From contig NZ_JAUUUU010000001.1 in NCBI RefSeq assembly GCF_030676955.1, forward strand, positions 682,001 to 746,000: a stretch of 64,000 nt of DNA. The letters are read 5' to 3'. The translations under genes were made by a program, and so were the position numbers. The DNA comes from Porticoccus litoralis. GTDB taxonomy: Bacteria > Pseudomonadota > Gammaproteobacteria > Pseudomonadales > Porticoccaceae. Shown piece after piece: positions 41,618-50,110 of the stretch. Position 1 is the first letter of the stretch. Each line of letters opens with the position of its first letter. The notes under the pieces are model-generated. The model did no database searches. It saw only the letters and a program-made list of their open reading frames with translations, and was not told the DNA's origin.

Positions 41618-43359
41618 CACGTTGCACCTCCAGATTTTTTACCCACCACACTGGTAACTTGCTCGGAGGCCTTTATCTGCGGCGGCACTTTCAGCATGCG
41701 CAGGGCATCGGCTACCACGTTGCCAAACACCGGTGCTGCCACTTCGCCGCCGAAATATTTTCCGCCCTTTGGATCATTGATAACCACTACAGCCACCAGG
41801 CGCGGGTTGTCCGCCGGGACCATGCCGGCAAACATCCCCACATAGCGATTTTTCTCGTAACCGTTTTTACCGACCTTGTGAACAGTGCCGGTTTTGCCCG
41901 CCACCTCGTAAGCGGGGATCGCCGCCCGGGTCGCAGTACCGCCACTACCGGTTACGCTGGTCATCATGGTGCGCAACTTGGCCACCAGCTCAGCATCCAC
42001 AACCGGCACACCTTCCGGCACCGTTTCTGTCTTTAACAACGTAACCGGCTTTTTGATGCCGTTATTGGCAAGTACTGCATAGGCCTGGGCGATTTGCAGT
42101 GCCGATGCGGACAGTCCGTGACCAAAAGCAAAATTGGCCCGCTCAACGGGCCGCCACCGACGGTGATCTGGCAAACTTCCCGGCGTCTCTCCCGGGAACC
42201 CTGTACCCGGGCTTTCACCTATTCCCACCCGGGCAAACATTTCGCGAATATGCTCCGGTTCCAGGTCGAGTGCGATCTTGGTGGTTCCCACCTGACTGGA
42301 CTTCATCAACAACGTGGTCAGGTCTATAACGCCGTAATTGCGGTGATCGTAAAACGTTTTTCGACCCACCCGGATATACCCGGGGTTTGTGTCAATAACG
42401 GTCTCCGGAACGTATTTTCCGCTCTCCAGCGCCGCCAGTACGGTAAGGGGCTTCATGGTCGAACCCGGTTCCACCAGGTCGGTCACTGCCCGGTTGCGCA
42501 GGGCGTCTGAATTCAACTGGCCTCGGTCATTGGGGTTAAAGGATGGCTGATTGGCCATTGCCAGCACTTCACCAGTGCGCGCATCCAGCAATACCACCGA
42601 ACCGGAAGCGGCCTGAAACTTGTTCACAGCTTCTTTCAACTCACGGTATGCCGTGTATTGCAGGCGCAGATCGATACTCAGGGCCAGGTTCTCACCTGCT
42701 TTTTCACTACGCAGCAGACCCAGCTCCTTAATCACTCGTCCCTTCAGGTCCTTCAGAACCTGCTTCGCACCGGGCACACCAGTCAGCCATTCGTCATAGG
42801 CCAGTTCCATACCTTCCTGGCCATGGTCATCAATATTGGTAAAACCCACCAACTGTGAGGTCACTTCCCCCGCCGGGTAAAAACGCTTGTATTCCCCCTG
42901 GCCGTAGATGCCGGGAATTTCCAGACGCAATGCCTCTTCCGCCTGTTCCGGAGTGAGCTGACGCTCGAGATACATAAACTCCTTGCCGGCATAACGGATC
43001 AACCGCTGCTTCAGCTCCCCGTGACTGATCGCCAGAGTTTTTGCCAATTCTTTCAGCGCCGGAGACTCTACATTGACCAGTTGCGGGTTTGCCCACAAGG
43101 TCACCACCGGCGTACTGACTGCCAGCGGTTCCCCTCGCCGGTCCGTGATCACACCACGGTAGGCGGGTATAGATTCGGTGCGCAACGTTCGGGCCATACC
43201 CTGGCCCTGCAGGAATTCATAGCCCTTATCTACATCGGGCATTACCTGAAGCTGAGCTATATGCCAGAGTCCAGCCACCGGCAGCGTCGCCAGCACCGTC
43301 ACCACCAGAAGGTAGCGCCAGCGCGATATGGTCAGCTTGCCCGGCTTCACTCTGTTCAC
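41617..43359 (-). CDS. ftsI: Septal transpeptidase FtsI (PBP3)
   Basis: Class B penicillin-binding protein that cross-links septal peptidoglycan with FtsW. It has 580 residues: an N-terminal transmembrane helix (~17-37), a pedestal domain, and a transpeptidase domain with S300-T-M-K303 (EPGSTMKP) and K489-T-G-T492 (VAGKTGTVHK). The SxN motif reads S354-S355-Q356, with Gln replacing the usual Asn. Starts are GTG 43359 or GTG 43350; the latter has AGGTGA at five bases. The 3' end overlaps murE by one base. Confidence 0.97.
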   Translation of the reverse strand: MNRVKPGKLTISRWRYLLVVTVLATLPVAGLWHIAQLQVMPDVDKGYEFLQGQGMARTLRTESIPAYRGVITDRRGEPLAVSTPVVTLWANPQLVNVESPALKELAKTLAISHGELKQRLIRYAGKEFMYLERQLTPEQAEEALRLEIPGIYGQGEYKRFYPAGEVTSQLVGFTNIDDHGQEGMELAYDEWLTGVPGAKQVLKDLKGRVIKELGLLRSEKAGENLALSIDLRLQYTAYRELKEAVNKFQAASGSVVLLDARTGEVLAMANQPSFNPNDRGQLNSDALRNRAVTDLVEPGSTMKPLTVLAALESGKYVPETVIDTNPGYIRVGRKTFYDHRNYGVIDLTTLLMKSSQVGTTKIALDLEPEHIREMFARVGIGESPGTGFPGETPGSLPDHRRWRPVERANFAFGHGLSASALQIAQAYAVLANNGIKKPVTLLKTETVPEGVPVVDAELVAKLRTMMTSVTGSGGTATRAAIPAYEVAGKTGTVHKVGKNGYEKNRYVGMFAGMVPADNPRLVAVVVINDPKGGKYFGGEVAAPVFGNVVADALRMLKVPPQIKASEQVTSVVGKKSGGAT

Positions 43360-43368
43360 CTGCTCCTA

Positions 43369-43671
43369 TTACATGTCTGACGGGTCCACGGTACGAACGA
43401 TGACAATTTCGCTCGGCTCAGGTACCCGCATATTCAGTTCACTGATCGCCATTTGCTCAACACGGCTGAGGGAGGCCCATGAGCTCTGCTCCAGCAGATA
43501 ACGCCCCCACTCAACCTGCAACGCGTTGGCCTCCTGCTCCAGCTTGGCGAGCTCGTTGTATAGCTGCCGACACAGGTGGCTCACATACACCACGGACAGG
43601 GCCGACACGATGACCGTCAACCACAACAGTGGAAATAACCAACCTGCCTGCCTGCGAGCTACGACCCGCAC
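43369..43671 (-). CDS. ftsL: Cell division protein FtsL
   Basis: Short bitopic membrane protein of the FtsQBL complex. It has 100 residues: basic N-terminus, one hydrophobic helix (~12-32, GWLFPLLWLTVIVSALSVVY), then a periplasmic coiled coil with heptad-like LCRQLYNELAKLEQEANALQ. The start is a GTG at 43671, 2 bp before the rsmH stop region. It sits between rsmH and ftsI, the fixed position for ftsL, which supports a call that sequence alone would leave open. Confidence 0.93.
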   Translation of the reverse strand: MRVVARRQAGWLFPLLWLTVIVSALSVVYVSHLCRQLYNELAKLEQEANALQVEWGRYLLEQSSWASLSRVEQMAISELNMRVPEPSEIVIVRTVDPSDM

Positions 43672-43673
43672 TG

Positions 43674-44609
43674 TCAGGCAACCTTTTCCGCCACTCGCAT
43701 CACAGCACTGCGCGCCCGCGGATTGGCTTTCACTTCAGCAACACCTGGTTTTACTGCCTTTCCCACAGAGCGCAGACGCCGCACAATGTCTTTTTCCATC
43801 ACCGGCAACCCCTTAGGGATGGGCTTACCTTTTTCCTGCTCCCGGATAAACCGCTTAACCAATCGATCTTCCAGCGAGTGGAAACTGATCACCACCAGCC
43901 GCCCACCGATAGCCAACACATCCAACACCGATGCCAACACTTTCTCCAGGTCATCCAACTCCCGGTTTATAAAAATGCGGATACCCTGAAATGCCCGGGT
44001 CGCCGGGTGCTTGCCCTTCTCCCAAGCAGGGTTCGCTTCGGCAACAATCTTTGCCAACTGCGCCGTTCGCGTAATCGGCTCCTCTGCGCGCGCAGCGACA
44101 ATCGCCCTGGCCATTCGTCGCGAGAAGCGCTCTTCGCCGTAGTCGCGCAACACCTGAGCAATATCATCTTCCGGCGCATCAGCCAGCCACTCGGCGGCAC
44201 TCATCCCGCTGTCTGGGTCCATGCGCATATCCAGCGGACCATCTCGCAAAAAACTGAAACCTCTTTCGGCGTCATCAAGCTGGGGAGACGAAACACCAAG
44301 GTCCAGCAATACACCCTGCACATCACCAGCGTGTTGCCGCTCAGCCACCATGGAGGCCAGGTCCGCAAAACTGCCACGCACGATGTCAAAGCGGAGGTCA
44401 CCCGCAAACATTTCCCGGGCGGTCTTGCAGGCTTCCGGATCTTTATCGATCGCCATTAAGTGCCCGCCAGATCCAAGCCGGGAAAGAATGAAGGTGGAGT
44501 GGCCGCCGCGGCCAAAGGTGCCGTCAACATAGAATCCGTCGGGGTCGGCAATGAGGGCAGTGACTGCCTCATCAAGTAAAACGGTCGTGTGCTCGACCTG
44601 TGCCGACAT
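43674..44609 (-). CDS. rsmH: 16S rRNA (cytosine(1402)-N4)-methyltransferase RsmH
   Basis: Methylates C1402 of 16S rRNA. It has 311 residues. SAM-binding VDGTFGRGGHSTFIL, the insertion domain with LLDLGVSSPQLDDAERGFSF and DMRMD, and the C-terminal VISFHSLEDRLVKRF and NPRARSAVMRVAE are all family hallmarks. It is the second gene of the dcw cluster; the ATG at 44609 lies 15 bp after the mraZ stop. Confidence 0.98.
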   Translation of the reverse strand: MSAQVEHTTVLLDEAVTALIADPDGFYVDGTFGRGGHSTFILSRLGSGGHLMAIDKDPEACKTAREMFAGDLRFDIVRGSFADLASMVAERQHAGDVQGVLLDLGVSSPQLDDAERGFSFLRDGPLDMRMDPDSGMSAAEWLADAPEDDIAQVLRDYGEERFSRRMARAIVAARAEEPITRTAQLAKIVAEANPAWEKGKHPATRAFQGIRIFINRELDDLEKVLASVLDVLAIGGRLVVISFHSLEDRLVKRFIREQEKGKPIPKGLPVMEKDIVRRLRSVGKAVKPGVAEVKANPRARSAVMRVAEKVA

Positions 44610-44624
44610 AAACGTTCCCCAGTG

Positions 44625-45080
44625 TTATAACGACAGCGACTGCATTTCTTCCGGAATTTCTAGATCACCACTGGTCTCTGCCAGCCAATCCTCTCTACCG
44701 GCATTCCAGTTTTCTTCGCTCCACAATTCCAAACGGTGACGCTGGCCAACCAGAATCACCTTCTTTTCCAGCTGCGCGTATTGACGCAACTCGGGCGGAA
44801 TCAGTATGCGACCATTACCATCGAGCTCCATTTCCCGGGCATGACCGATAAGAATTCTCTGCAATTTGCGAGTGGTTGGATTAAAGGTGGGCAACTGGGC
44901 GATCTGCTCTTCAATTTTTTCCCATTCCTGCAGCGGATAGATCAATAAACATTTATCCTGCACATCGATAGTGGCGATAAGTGCTCCGCCGCAGCTTTCA
45001 TCAATATCCGCGCGATAGCGTGCCGGGATCGCCATACGACCCTTGGCATCGATATTGATTTCATTGCTGCCTCTGAACAC
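44625..45080 (-). CDS. mraZ: Transcriptional regulator MraZ
   Basis: AbrB/SpoVT-like DNA-binding regulator that represses its own dcw operon in E. coli. The GTG at 45080 gives 151 residues (E. coli 152), starting VFRGSNEINIDAKGRMAIPARYR; a longer reading would add ~23 non-homologous residues. A second repeat ILIGHAREMELDGNGRILIPPELRQYA shows the duplicated MraZ domain. A GGGA lies ~10 bases upstream. Its own promoter contains MraZ-type boxes, so autoregulation is likely. Confidence 0.97.
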   Translation of the reverse strand: MFRGSNEINIDAKGRMAIPARYRADIDESCGGALIATIDVQDKCLLIYPLQEWEKIEEQIAQLPTFNPTTRKLQRILIGHAREMELDGNGRILIPPELRQYAQLEKKVILVGQRHRLELWSEENWNAGREDWLAETSGDLEIPEEMQSLSL

Positions 45081-45125
45081 GCCAGATTTATCCCGCCAAA
45101 AATAAACTGCTTGAAGGACAAAAAA

Positions 45126-45160
45126 CCACTTTGCCCCACTTTCTCCCACTTTTCGTCACT
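45126..45160 (-). promoter_or_regulatory. Four MraZ boxes in the mraZ/dcw leader
   Basis: Reading the minus strand, GTGAC, GTGGG, GTGGG and GTGG-type units recur every 10 bp (45160 down to 45126), i.e. TGACG, TGGGA, TGGGG and TGGTT separated by 5-bp A-rich spacers. Known MraZ sites are TGGGN repeats with 5-bp spacers. The array covers the predicted transcription start, a geometry that fits repression by MraZ. Confidence 0.8.
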
Positions 45161-45185
45161 ATATGCTCACCAAGAGCAAAGTCAA
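45158..45185 (-). promoter_or_regulatory. Sigma70-type promoter of the mraZ-ftsZ (dcw) cluster
   Basis: TTGACT (45185-45180) and TATAGT (45163-45158) are separated by 16 bp on the minus strand. The -10 touches the first MraZ box. Transcription would start near 45151, leaving about 70 nt before the mraZ GTG. Confidence 0.7.
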
Positions 45186-45486
45186 GGCTTTCAAAGGGAA
45201 GAAAATCACCAAAAAAGTCTTAGTAACTCAATAAGTTGCAGAAAAATTGTCGAGAGCAAAAATCAGGGATTTCAATATCGCATTCAGAAACAATTTGATA
45301 GAAAACGCAGTTAAAGTATTACTTTAATAAAATTGAACGAAAAAACTGAAGAGCACAAAAAATAAACAAATTGTTTATTTTTTGATCATTCCAATGAAAT
45401 TGAGAACTGGCTCGCAGTGATCTAAATCTGCCACAGCAGCCTTTCAGAGACAGTCTGTACACCCGAGGTAAACAAACTAATAAAAA
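45186..45486. other. AT-rich non-coding region between mraZ promoter and rnpB
   Basis: About 300 bp, strongly AT-rich by eye from 45186 to 45420, with no open frame showing a recognisable product. It probably carries upstream promoter elements for the dcw cluster (A/T tracts near 45300-45380) and the downstream flank of rnpB. I see no tRNA, repeat array or hairpin strong enough to call. Confidence 0.5.
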
Positions 45487-45883
<397 letters not shown>

Positions 45884-45888
45884 CGGCA

Positions 45889-45897
45889 AGATTACCA
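45889..45897 (-). promoter_or_regulatory. Extended -10 promoter element of rnpB
   Basis: TGGTAATCT on the minus strand is an extended -10 (TGn plus TAATCT). Seven bases further the predicted start falls at ~45882, exactly the first base of the P1 helix of RNase P RNA. No good -35 is seen at 17 bp, which fits an extended -10 promoter. Confidence 0.6.
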
Positions 45898-46037
45898 CGA
45901 TAAGTTTTTTTTGCAGCGATAACCCACCAAAACTCCCCTATTTATTCACAACACTCGTTATTTTTTGACCTAATCGATAGTTCACCAAGGCAATGTTGGC
46001 TAGGGTAGGCGTCTCCATGGGACGAGGAATCATCCAA

Positions 46038-46748
46038 ATGCAGCGTATTGTAGTCGTCAATCCAAAGGGTGGCTGCGGCAAAACCATGCTGTCCACCAAT
46101 CTGGCGAGTTTTTTCAGCCATCAGGGCGCGATTACGACATTAATGGATCTGGACCCCCAGGGGTCCAGTGTCTTCTGGGCGCTCAACCGCCCGGACAATG
46201 CCCCTCACATACAACTGGTCGACGCACACAACTGCCCACTCAATGTCACTCGCAGCTGGGCCATTCAGCCACCCAGAAATACCGAAGTATTGATTTTGGA
46301 TACGCCGGCGCGGCCTGACCTGGTCAATCTCAGCCCTCTCCTTAGAGAAGCCACGGCCATTTTGCTCCCCGTGGTGCTGGAGGAATTTGACCTCCACGCC
46401 GTCACACACACGGTTCAGGAATTGCGACGAATGCTGCCATCCCGGCAGAATATGGCGGTGGTCATCAACCGTTTTGCAGCCTCACCCACGGCCACACGAC
46501 GAGCTCATGATCTTGAAAAAACCCTATCGCTGCCGATTGTTGCCTACTTGCGCCAATCGAGAACCTTTCTGCAGGCCGCATCCGAGGGGAAAGGGGTCTA
46601 TGAAATGGCCGGTAGCCATTATCGCAGGGACAAACAGGGCATTGCCGGAATCGGCGAGTGGTGCAGCAACCGAGGGGCAGAAAGTGCGGGTGAAACGGGA
46701 TTGAAACGTCTTCATCCCGACGTTATCGCGATGGCCAGCAACCTGTAG
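46038..46748 (+). CDS. Orphan ParA/MinD-type ATPase
   Basis: A 236-residue ATPase of the ParA family, start ATG 46038 with GAGGA nine bases upstream. The deviant Walker A KGGCGKT (10-16), switch I MDLDPQGSS, and Walker B ILDTPARPD are intact, with a later VVINRFA. No parB, parS-like array or partner gene is beside it. It lies between rnpB and rsmI, outside any chromosome partition locus. Orphan ParA-like proteins position cargo such as chemoreceptors, pili or carboxysomes; which one, if any, cannot be told here. A longer start at 45993 is possible. Confidence 0.85.
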   Translation: MQRIVVVNPKGGCGKTMLSTNLASFFSHQGAITTLMDLDPQGSSVFWALNRPDNAPHIQLVDAHNCPLNVTRSWAIQPPRNTEVLILDTPARPDLVNLSPLLREATAILLPVVLEEFDLHAVTHTVQELRRMLPSRQNMAVVINRFAASPTATRRAHDLEKTLSLPIVAYLRQSRTFLQAASEGKGVYEMAGSHYRRDKQGIAGIGEWCSNRGAESAGETGLKRLHPDVIAMASNL

Positions 46749-46750
46749 GC

Positions 46751-47581
46751 CTAACCTTTGAGGGACAGGGCCAACTGGTAGAGAGCATTCTTATGTCCGC
46801 CGGTGATTTTTGCTGCCAGTGCTGCCGCCTGTTTTAACGGTAACTCTTCCATTAATAATGCCAAAACACGTCGTTGTTCGCTCTCGCTGACGGCAACTTC
46901 CGGGGCACCACTCACCAGTATAACGATTTCACCCCGCTGCTGATTGGCATCCTCTTCAACCATTTGGCAAAGCTCCTCAAGACTGCCCGCCAGAAAGGTT
47001 TCAAAGGCTTTGGTCAACTCCCTTGCCAATACTGCTTCTCGGTCAGCGCCCAGTTCCGCGACCATATCTGACAGCGTGTCCAGCACACGATGAGGAGATT
47101 CATAAAACACCAGGGTGCGGGGATCATCGGCAAGAGCCGACAGTTTTTTCTGGCGGGCACCAGACTTCGCGGGGAGAAATCCCTCAAAGGAAAAACGGTC
47201 ACTGGGCAAACCCGAGGCACAGAGTGCCGCGATTAGCGCACAGGGGCCGGGAATAGGGACAACCTTCACCCCCAACTGGCGGGCTTTGCGGACCAGACGG
47301 TATCCCGGATCTGAAATTAATGGCGTGCCGGCATCCGAAATAAGGGCCACTGTTTGGCCCTGGCCCAACGTCTGTAGAATTCGCTGGGACTGATGCTCTT
47401 CTCCGTGATCATGGTAGGGCACCATGGGAGTATCAATACCCAAGTGCTTCAATAAACGACCACTGTGACGTGTGTCTTCTGCGGCAATGAGATCTACAGC
47501 ATGGAGAACATCCACCGCTCGGGGTACCATATCCCCCAAGTTGCCGATCGGCGTTGCCACCACATACAATTCACCAGCCAT
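46751..47581 (-). CDS. rsmI: 16S rRNA (cytidine(1402)-2'-O)-methyltransferase RsmI
   Basis: 2'-O-methylates C1402, the same nucleotide RsmH methylates on N4. It has 276 residues. The tetrapyrrole-methylase-like fold shows LYVVATPIGNLGDMVPRAV, IAAEDTRHSGRLL, ALISDAGTPLISDPGYRLV, VPIPGPCALIAALCASGL and SPHRVLDTL. The start at 47581 is 15 bp from the divergent lpoA start. It is the neighbour expected from the yraL-lpoA pair in E. coli. It is convergent with the ParA gene. Confidence 0.98.
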   Translation of the reverse strand: MAGELYVVATPIGNLGDMVPRAVDVLHAVDLIAAEDTRHSGRLLKHLGIDTPMVPYHDHGEEHQSQRILQTLGQGQTVALISDAGTPLISDPGYRLVRKARQLGVKVVPIPGPCALIAALCASGLPSDRFSFEGFLPAKSGARQKKLSALADDPRTLVFYESPHRVLDTLSDMVAELGADREAVLARELTKAFETFLAGSLEELCQMVEEDANQQRGEIVILVSGAPEVAVSESEQRRVLALLMEELPLKQAAALAAKITGGHKNALYQLALSLKG

Positions 47582-47596
47582 AAAGAACGTTTTCCT

Positions 47597-49438
47597 ATGC
47601 CCAATTTCCGTGTAAGTGCAGTAATGCTTGTCTGGCTCCTGACCTTGTTAGTCGGGTGCAGTCAACCCGGCATGGTGACGCCGGTGCGGGAACACCAGGC
47701 AACACCTGTGGAGCTGGCCGAGCAGGCGCTTTCCCAAGCCGCCGGGAGCATAACACCCGAACGGCAGCTCCTCCAATTAACAGCAGCGGAACTGTTTTAC
47801 CGTGCGGGCAAGCCCCAGCAAGCACTCAACACCCTGCAGATAATTGATAGCAGCGGCTTGCCGGATGACCGCTATGGCGATTTTATTCTGCTGTTTGCCG
47901 AGCTCACACTGGCAAATGAGGCGTTTTTTGAAACCCGCGACCTGCTCACCAACAGCCGCATGACAGCTATCATCTACCGGCTTCCCCTGGAGCAACAGAC
48001 CCGCTGGCTGCAGATGCGAGGCGATCTCTTCTCACTACTGGGCGAGGATGAAAACAGCATTCGTGCCTATGCCACACTGGCCAACCTCGTAGATGACAAA
48101 AACACTAGGCAGGAAGTTCACGAGAAGTTATGGCAGGTTTTGACACACCTTTCAGGACCACACCTGTCTTCATTGCTGGAACTTGAAACTGATACCACAC
48201 TGCTGGGCTGGTATAACCTGGTCAATGTGTTACGCAACAGCCAGGGCGACGTCAACCAACAACTAAGCCAGTTAGAACAATGGCGCACTCGTTGGCCAAC
48301 CCATCCCGCCGTTGTCGATCCGCCTGCCAGTCTGCTGGCACTTCAACAAATTGCGAATTCGCTACCCGAGAGCATTGCAGTACTGCTTCCCTTTGAAGGC
48401 TCACTGGCCCAGGCAGGCAAAGCAATACGTAGTGGCTTTCTCGCTGCATGGTATGAAGCTTATGGTTATGCAGCCAAAGCGCCAGTGATCCGTTTTTATG
48501 ACACGGCGGGAGCCACCGATATAGCCACCCTCTATCAGCAGGCCACCACCGAAGGGGCGCAGCTGGTCATTGGACCCGTTCAGCGTGAAACTGTGGAGCA
48601 ATTGATACAGCTGACAGAACTGCCAGTCCCCGTCATCGCGCTCAATTATCTGGAAAACCCGGCTTTACCCATTCCCGACAATTTTTACCAGTTTGGGCTA
48701 TCCGTCAGTGATGAAGCCCGACAAATCGCCGACAGGGCCTGGGTTGAGGGTCAGCGTACTGCGTTGACCGTAACACCCAACTCCGGATGGGGAGACAGGG
48801 CACTCACCGCGTTCCGTGAACGCTGGCTAGAGCATGGTGGAACGCTGGTAGAAGCACCTGCCTACGGGACTGCACAGAGCGATTTTGCCCCCCTCCTCCG
48901 GCCCACCCTGCATATCACCCAGAGCGAAGAACGCAAGACTCGACTGCAACGCCTACTGGGGAAATCATTAAACTTCACGCCTCGGCGCCGCCAGGATCTG
49001 GACATGGTATTTATGGTCGCCTATCCCGATCAGGCTCGACAAATCAAGCCCACCCTGGACTTTCTGTTCGCGAGCGACCTGCAAATTTACAGCACATCGC
49101 AACTTTATACGGGTGTTCAGGACCCGGGGCGCAACCGGGACCTGGAGTCCATTCGCTTCAGCGCCATGCCCTGGACACTGCCTGGCGCCGGGCATGAAAA
49201 ACTGCAGCCGGCCCAGGACCTGCAACCCATCTACCGCCATCTGTTTGCACTGGGAATTGACGCTTACCACCTACATCAGGGGTTACCGCAAATGCTGCTT
49301 CTGCCGGAAATCAAACTGTCGGGCAGTACAGGCACACTGCAACTGGACAAGCGCAAGCACGCCATTATGAGGGAACAACCTTGGGCAGAGTTCAGGGGCG
49401 GTCGGGTAAAGCAAGCGCAGCAGTTGAAGCTCAACTAA
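47597..49438 (+). CDS. lpoA: Outer-membrane lipoprotein LpoA, PBP1A activator
   Basis: Activates PBP1A from the outer membrane. The ATG at 47597 gives 613 residues. A lipoprotein signal ends in the lipobox LLVGC (Cys21). An N-terminal TPR-like helical domain (~45-260) is followed by a LppC/periplasmic-binding-fold C-terminal domain (SIAVLLPFEGSLAQAGKAIRSGF, GPVQRETVEQLIQL, DLDMVFMVAYPDQARQIKP). A longer reading from 47465 would run through rsmI antisense and add non-signal residues. The start has only a weak Shine-Dalgarno. Its promoter must lie inside rsmI. Confidence 0.94.
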   Translation: MPNFRVSAVMLVWLLTLLVGCSQPGMVTPVREHQATPVELAEQALSQAAGSITPERQLLQLTAAELFYRAGKPQQALNTLQIIDSSGLPDDRYGDFILLFAELTLANEAFFETRDLLTNSRMTAIIYRLPLEQQTRWLQMRGDLFSLLGEDENSIRAYATLANLVDDKNTRQEVHEKLWQVLTHLSGPHLSSLLELETDTTLLGWYNLVNVLRNSQGDVNQQLSQLEQWRTRWPTHPAVVDPPASLLALQQIANSLPESIAVLLPFEGSLAQAGKAIRSGFLAAWYEAYGYAAKAPVIRFYDTAGATDIATLYQQATTEGAQLVIGPVQRETVEQLIQLTELPVPVIALNYLENPALPIPDNFYQFGLSVSDEARQIADRAWVEGQRTALTVTPNSGWGDRALTAFRERWLEHGGTLVEAPAYGTAQSDFAPLLRPTLHITQSEERKTRLQRLLGKSLNFTPRRRQDLDMVFMVAYPDQARQIKPTLDFLFASDLQIYSTSQLYTGVQDPGRNRDLESIRFSAMPWTLPGAGHEKLQPAQDLQPIYRHLFALGIDAYHLHQGLPQMLLLPEIKLSGSTGTLQLDKRKHAIMREQPWAEFRGGRVKQAQQLKLN

Positions 49439-49965
49439 TCAGTCAGGTTCTCTGTACTCGCCTCGCAACGGACCAATAATTGCTCTTTAAGATAAGCCTG
49501 AGAGTCGGCAAAGCTCACTTCGATGACCTTGCGACTATCGCCAAGACTTAGCAGCGTTACCTGTCCTTTATGGAACGGCAACCCAGAGGCAACATCACCG
49601 CTATAATCGAGCCAGACCGGATAATCCAAATCCCGCAATCGCGGCACGGCGATAAATTTTGATACTAATTTCGGCATACCGCTGATATTGGCCAGATAGA
49701 TAACGCGACCGTCCTGCAGGCAACCGGGATCCACTTCTGCCAATGTCTCTCGAACCATGTCTTTGACTTTCATCCCGGCAACCAGCATGACAAGGGTATC
49801 ACCATCTCTTCCCTTGAAGGGTTCTCCGAATTGATTCACCAGGCTGCTAAGGTCCGGCAGCTGATAATCTGGTACCGCAACATCATCGGCCCAGCTTCCA
49901 GCCACCATAAAACATCCCACCATTAGGGCAACTAACGAACTGACAACGGACGAGCTTTTGAACAT
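49435..49965 (-). CDS. Periplasmic protein of unknown function
   Basis: I do not recognise this family. The ATG at 49965 gives 176 residues. A signal peptide is clear: SSLVALMVGCFMVAGSWADD, likely cut after SWA. The mature part has alternating strands and helices (LSSLVNQFGEPF, DTLVMLVAGMKVKDMVRETL, YPVWLDYSGDVASGLPFHKGQVTLLSL). The GLPFHKGQVTLLSL stretch resembles the cis-Pro strand of thioredoxin folds, but no CxxC is present. It might be a YtfJ-like periplasmic protein. It overlaps the convergent lpoA by 4 nt and is divergent from yraN. Confidence 0.7.
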   Translation of the reverse strand: MFKSSSVVSSLVALMVGCFMVAGSWADDVAVPDYQLPDLSSLVNQFGEPFKGRDGDTLVMLVAGMKVKDMVRETLAEVDPGCLQDGRVIYLANISGMPKLVSKFIAVPRLRDLDYPVWLDYSGDVASGLPFHKGQVTLLSLGDSRKVIEVSFADSQAYLKEQLLVRCEASTENLTD

Positions 49966-50110
49966 CACGACACCTACACTAGAACAAGACAAGGATGTTA
50001 GAGGGATCGGAGCCAACCAGGCAAGTCACCAGCCATTTTTGGCCACACTGATCTTTTGAAACACCCGAACCCGGTGCATCATTAACCTTCAGACAAAAGG
50101 AATTGTTCAA

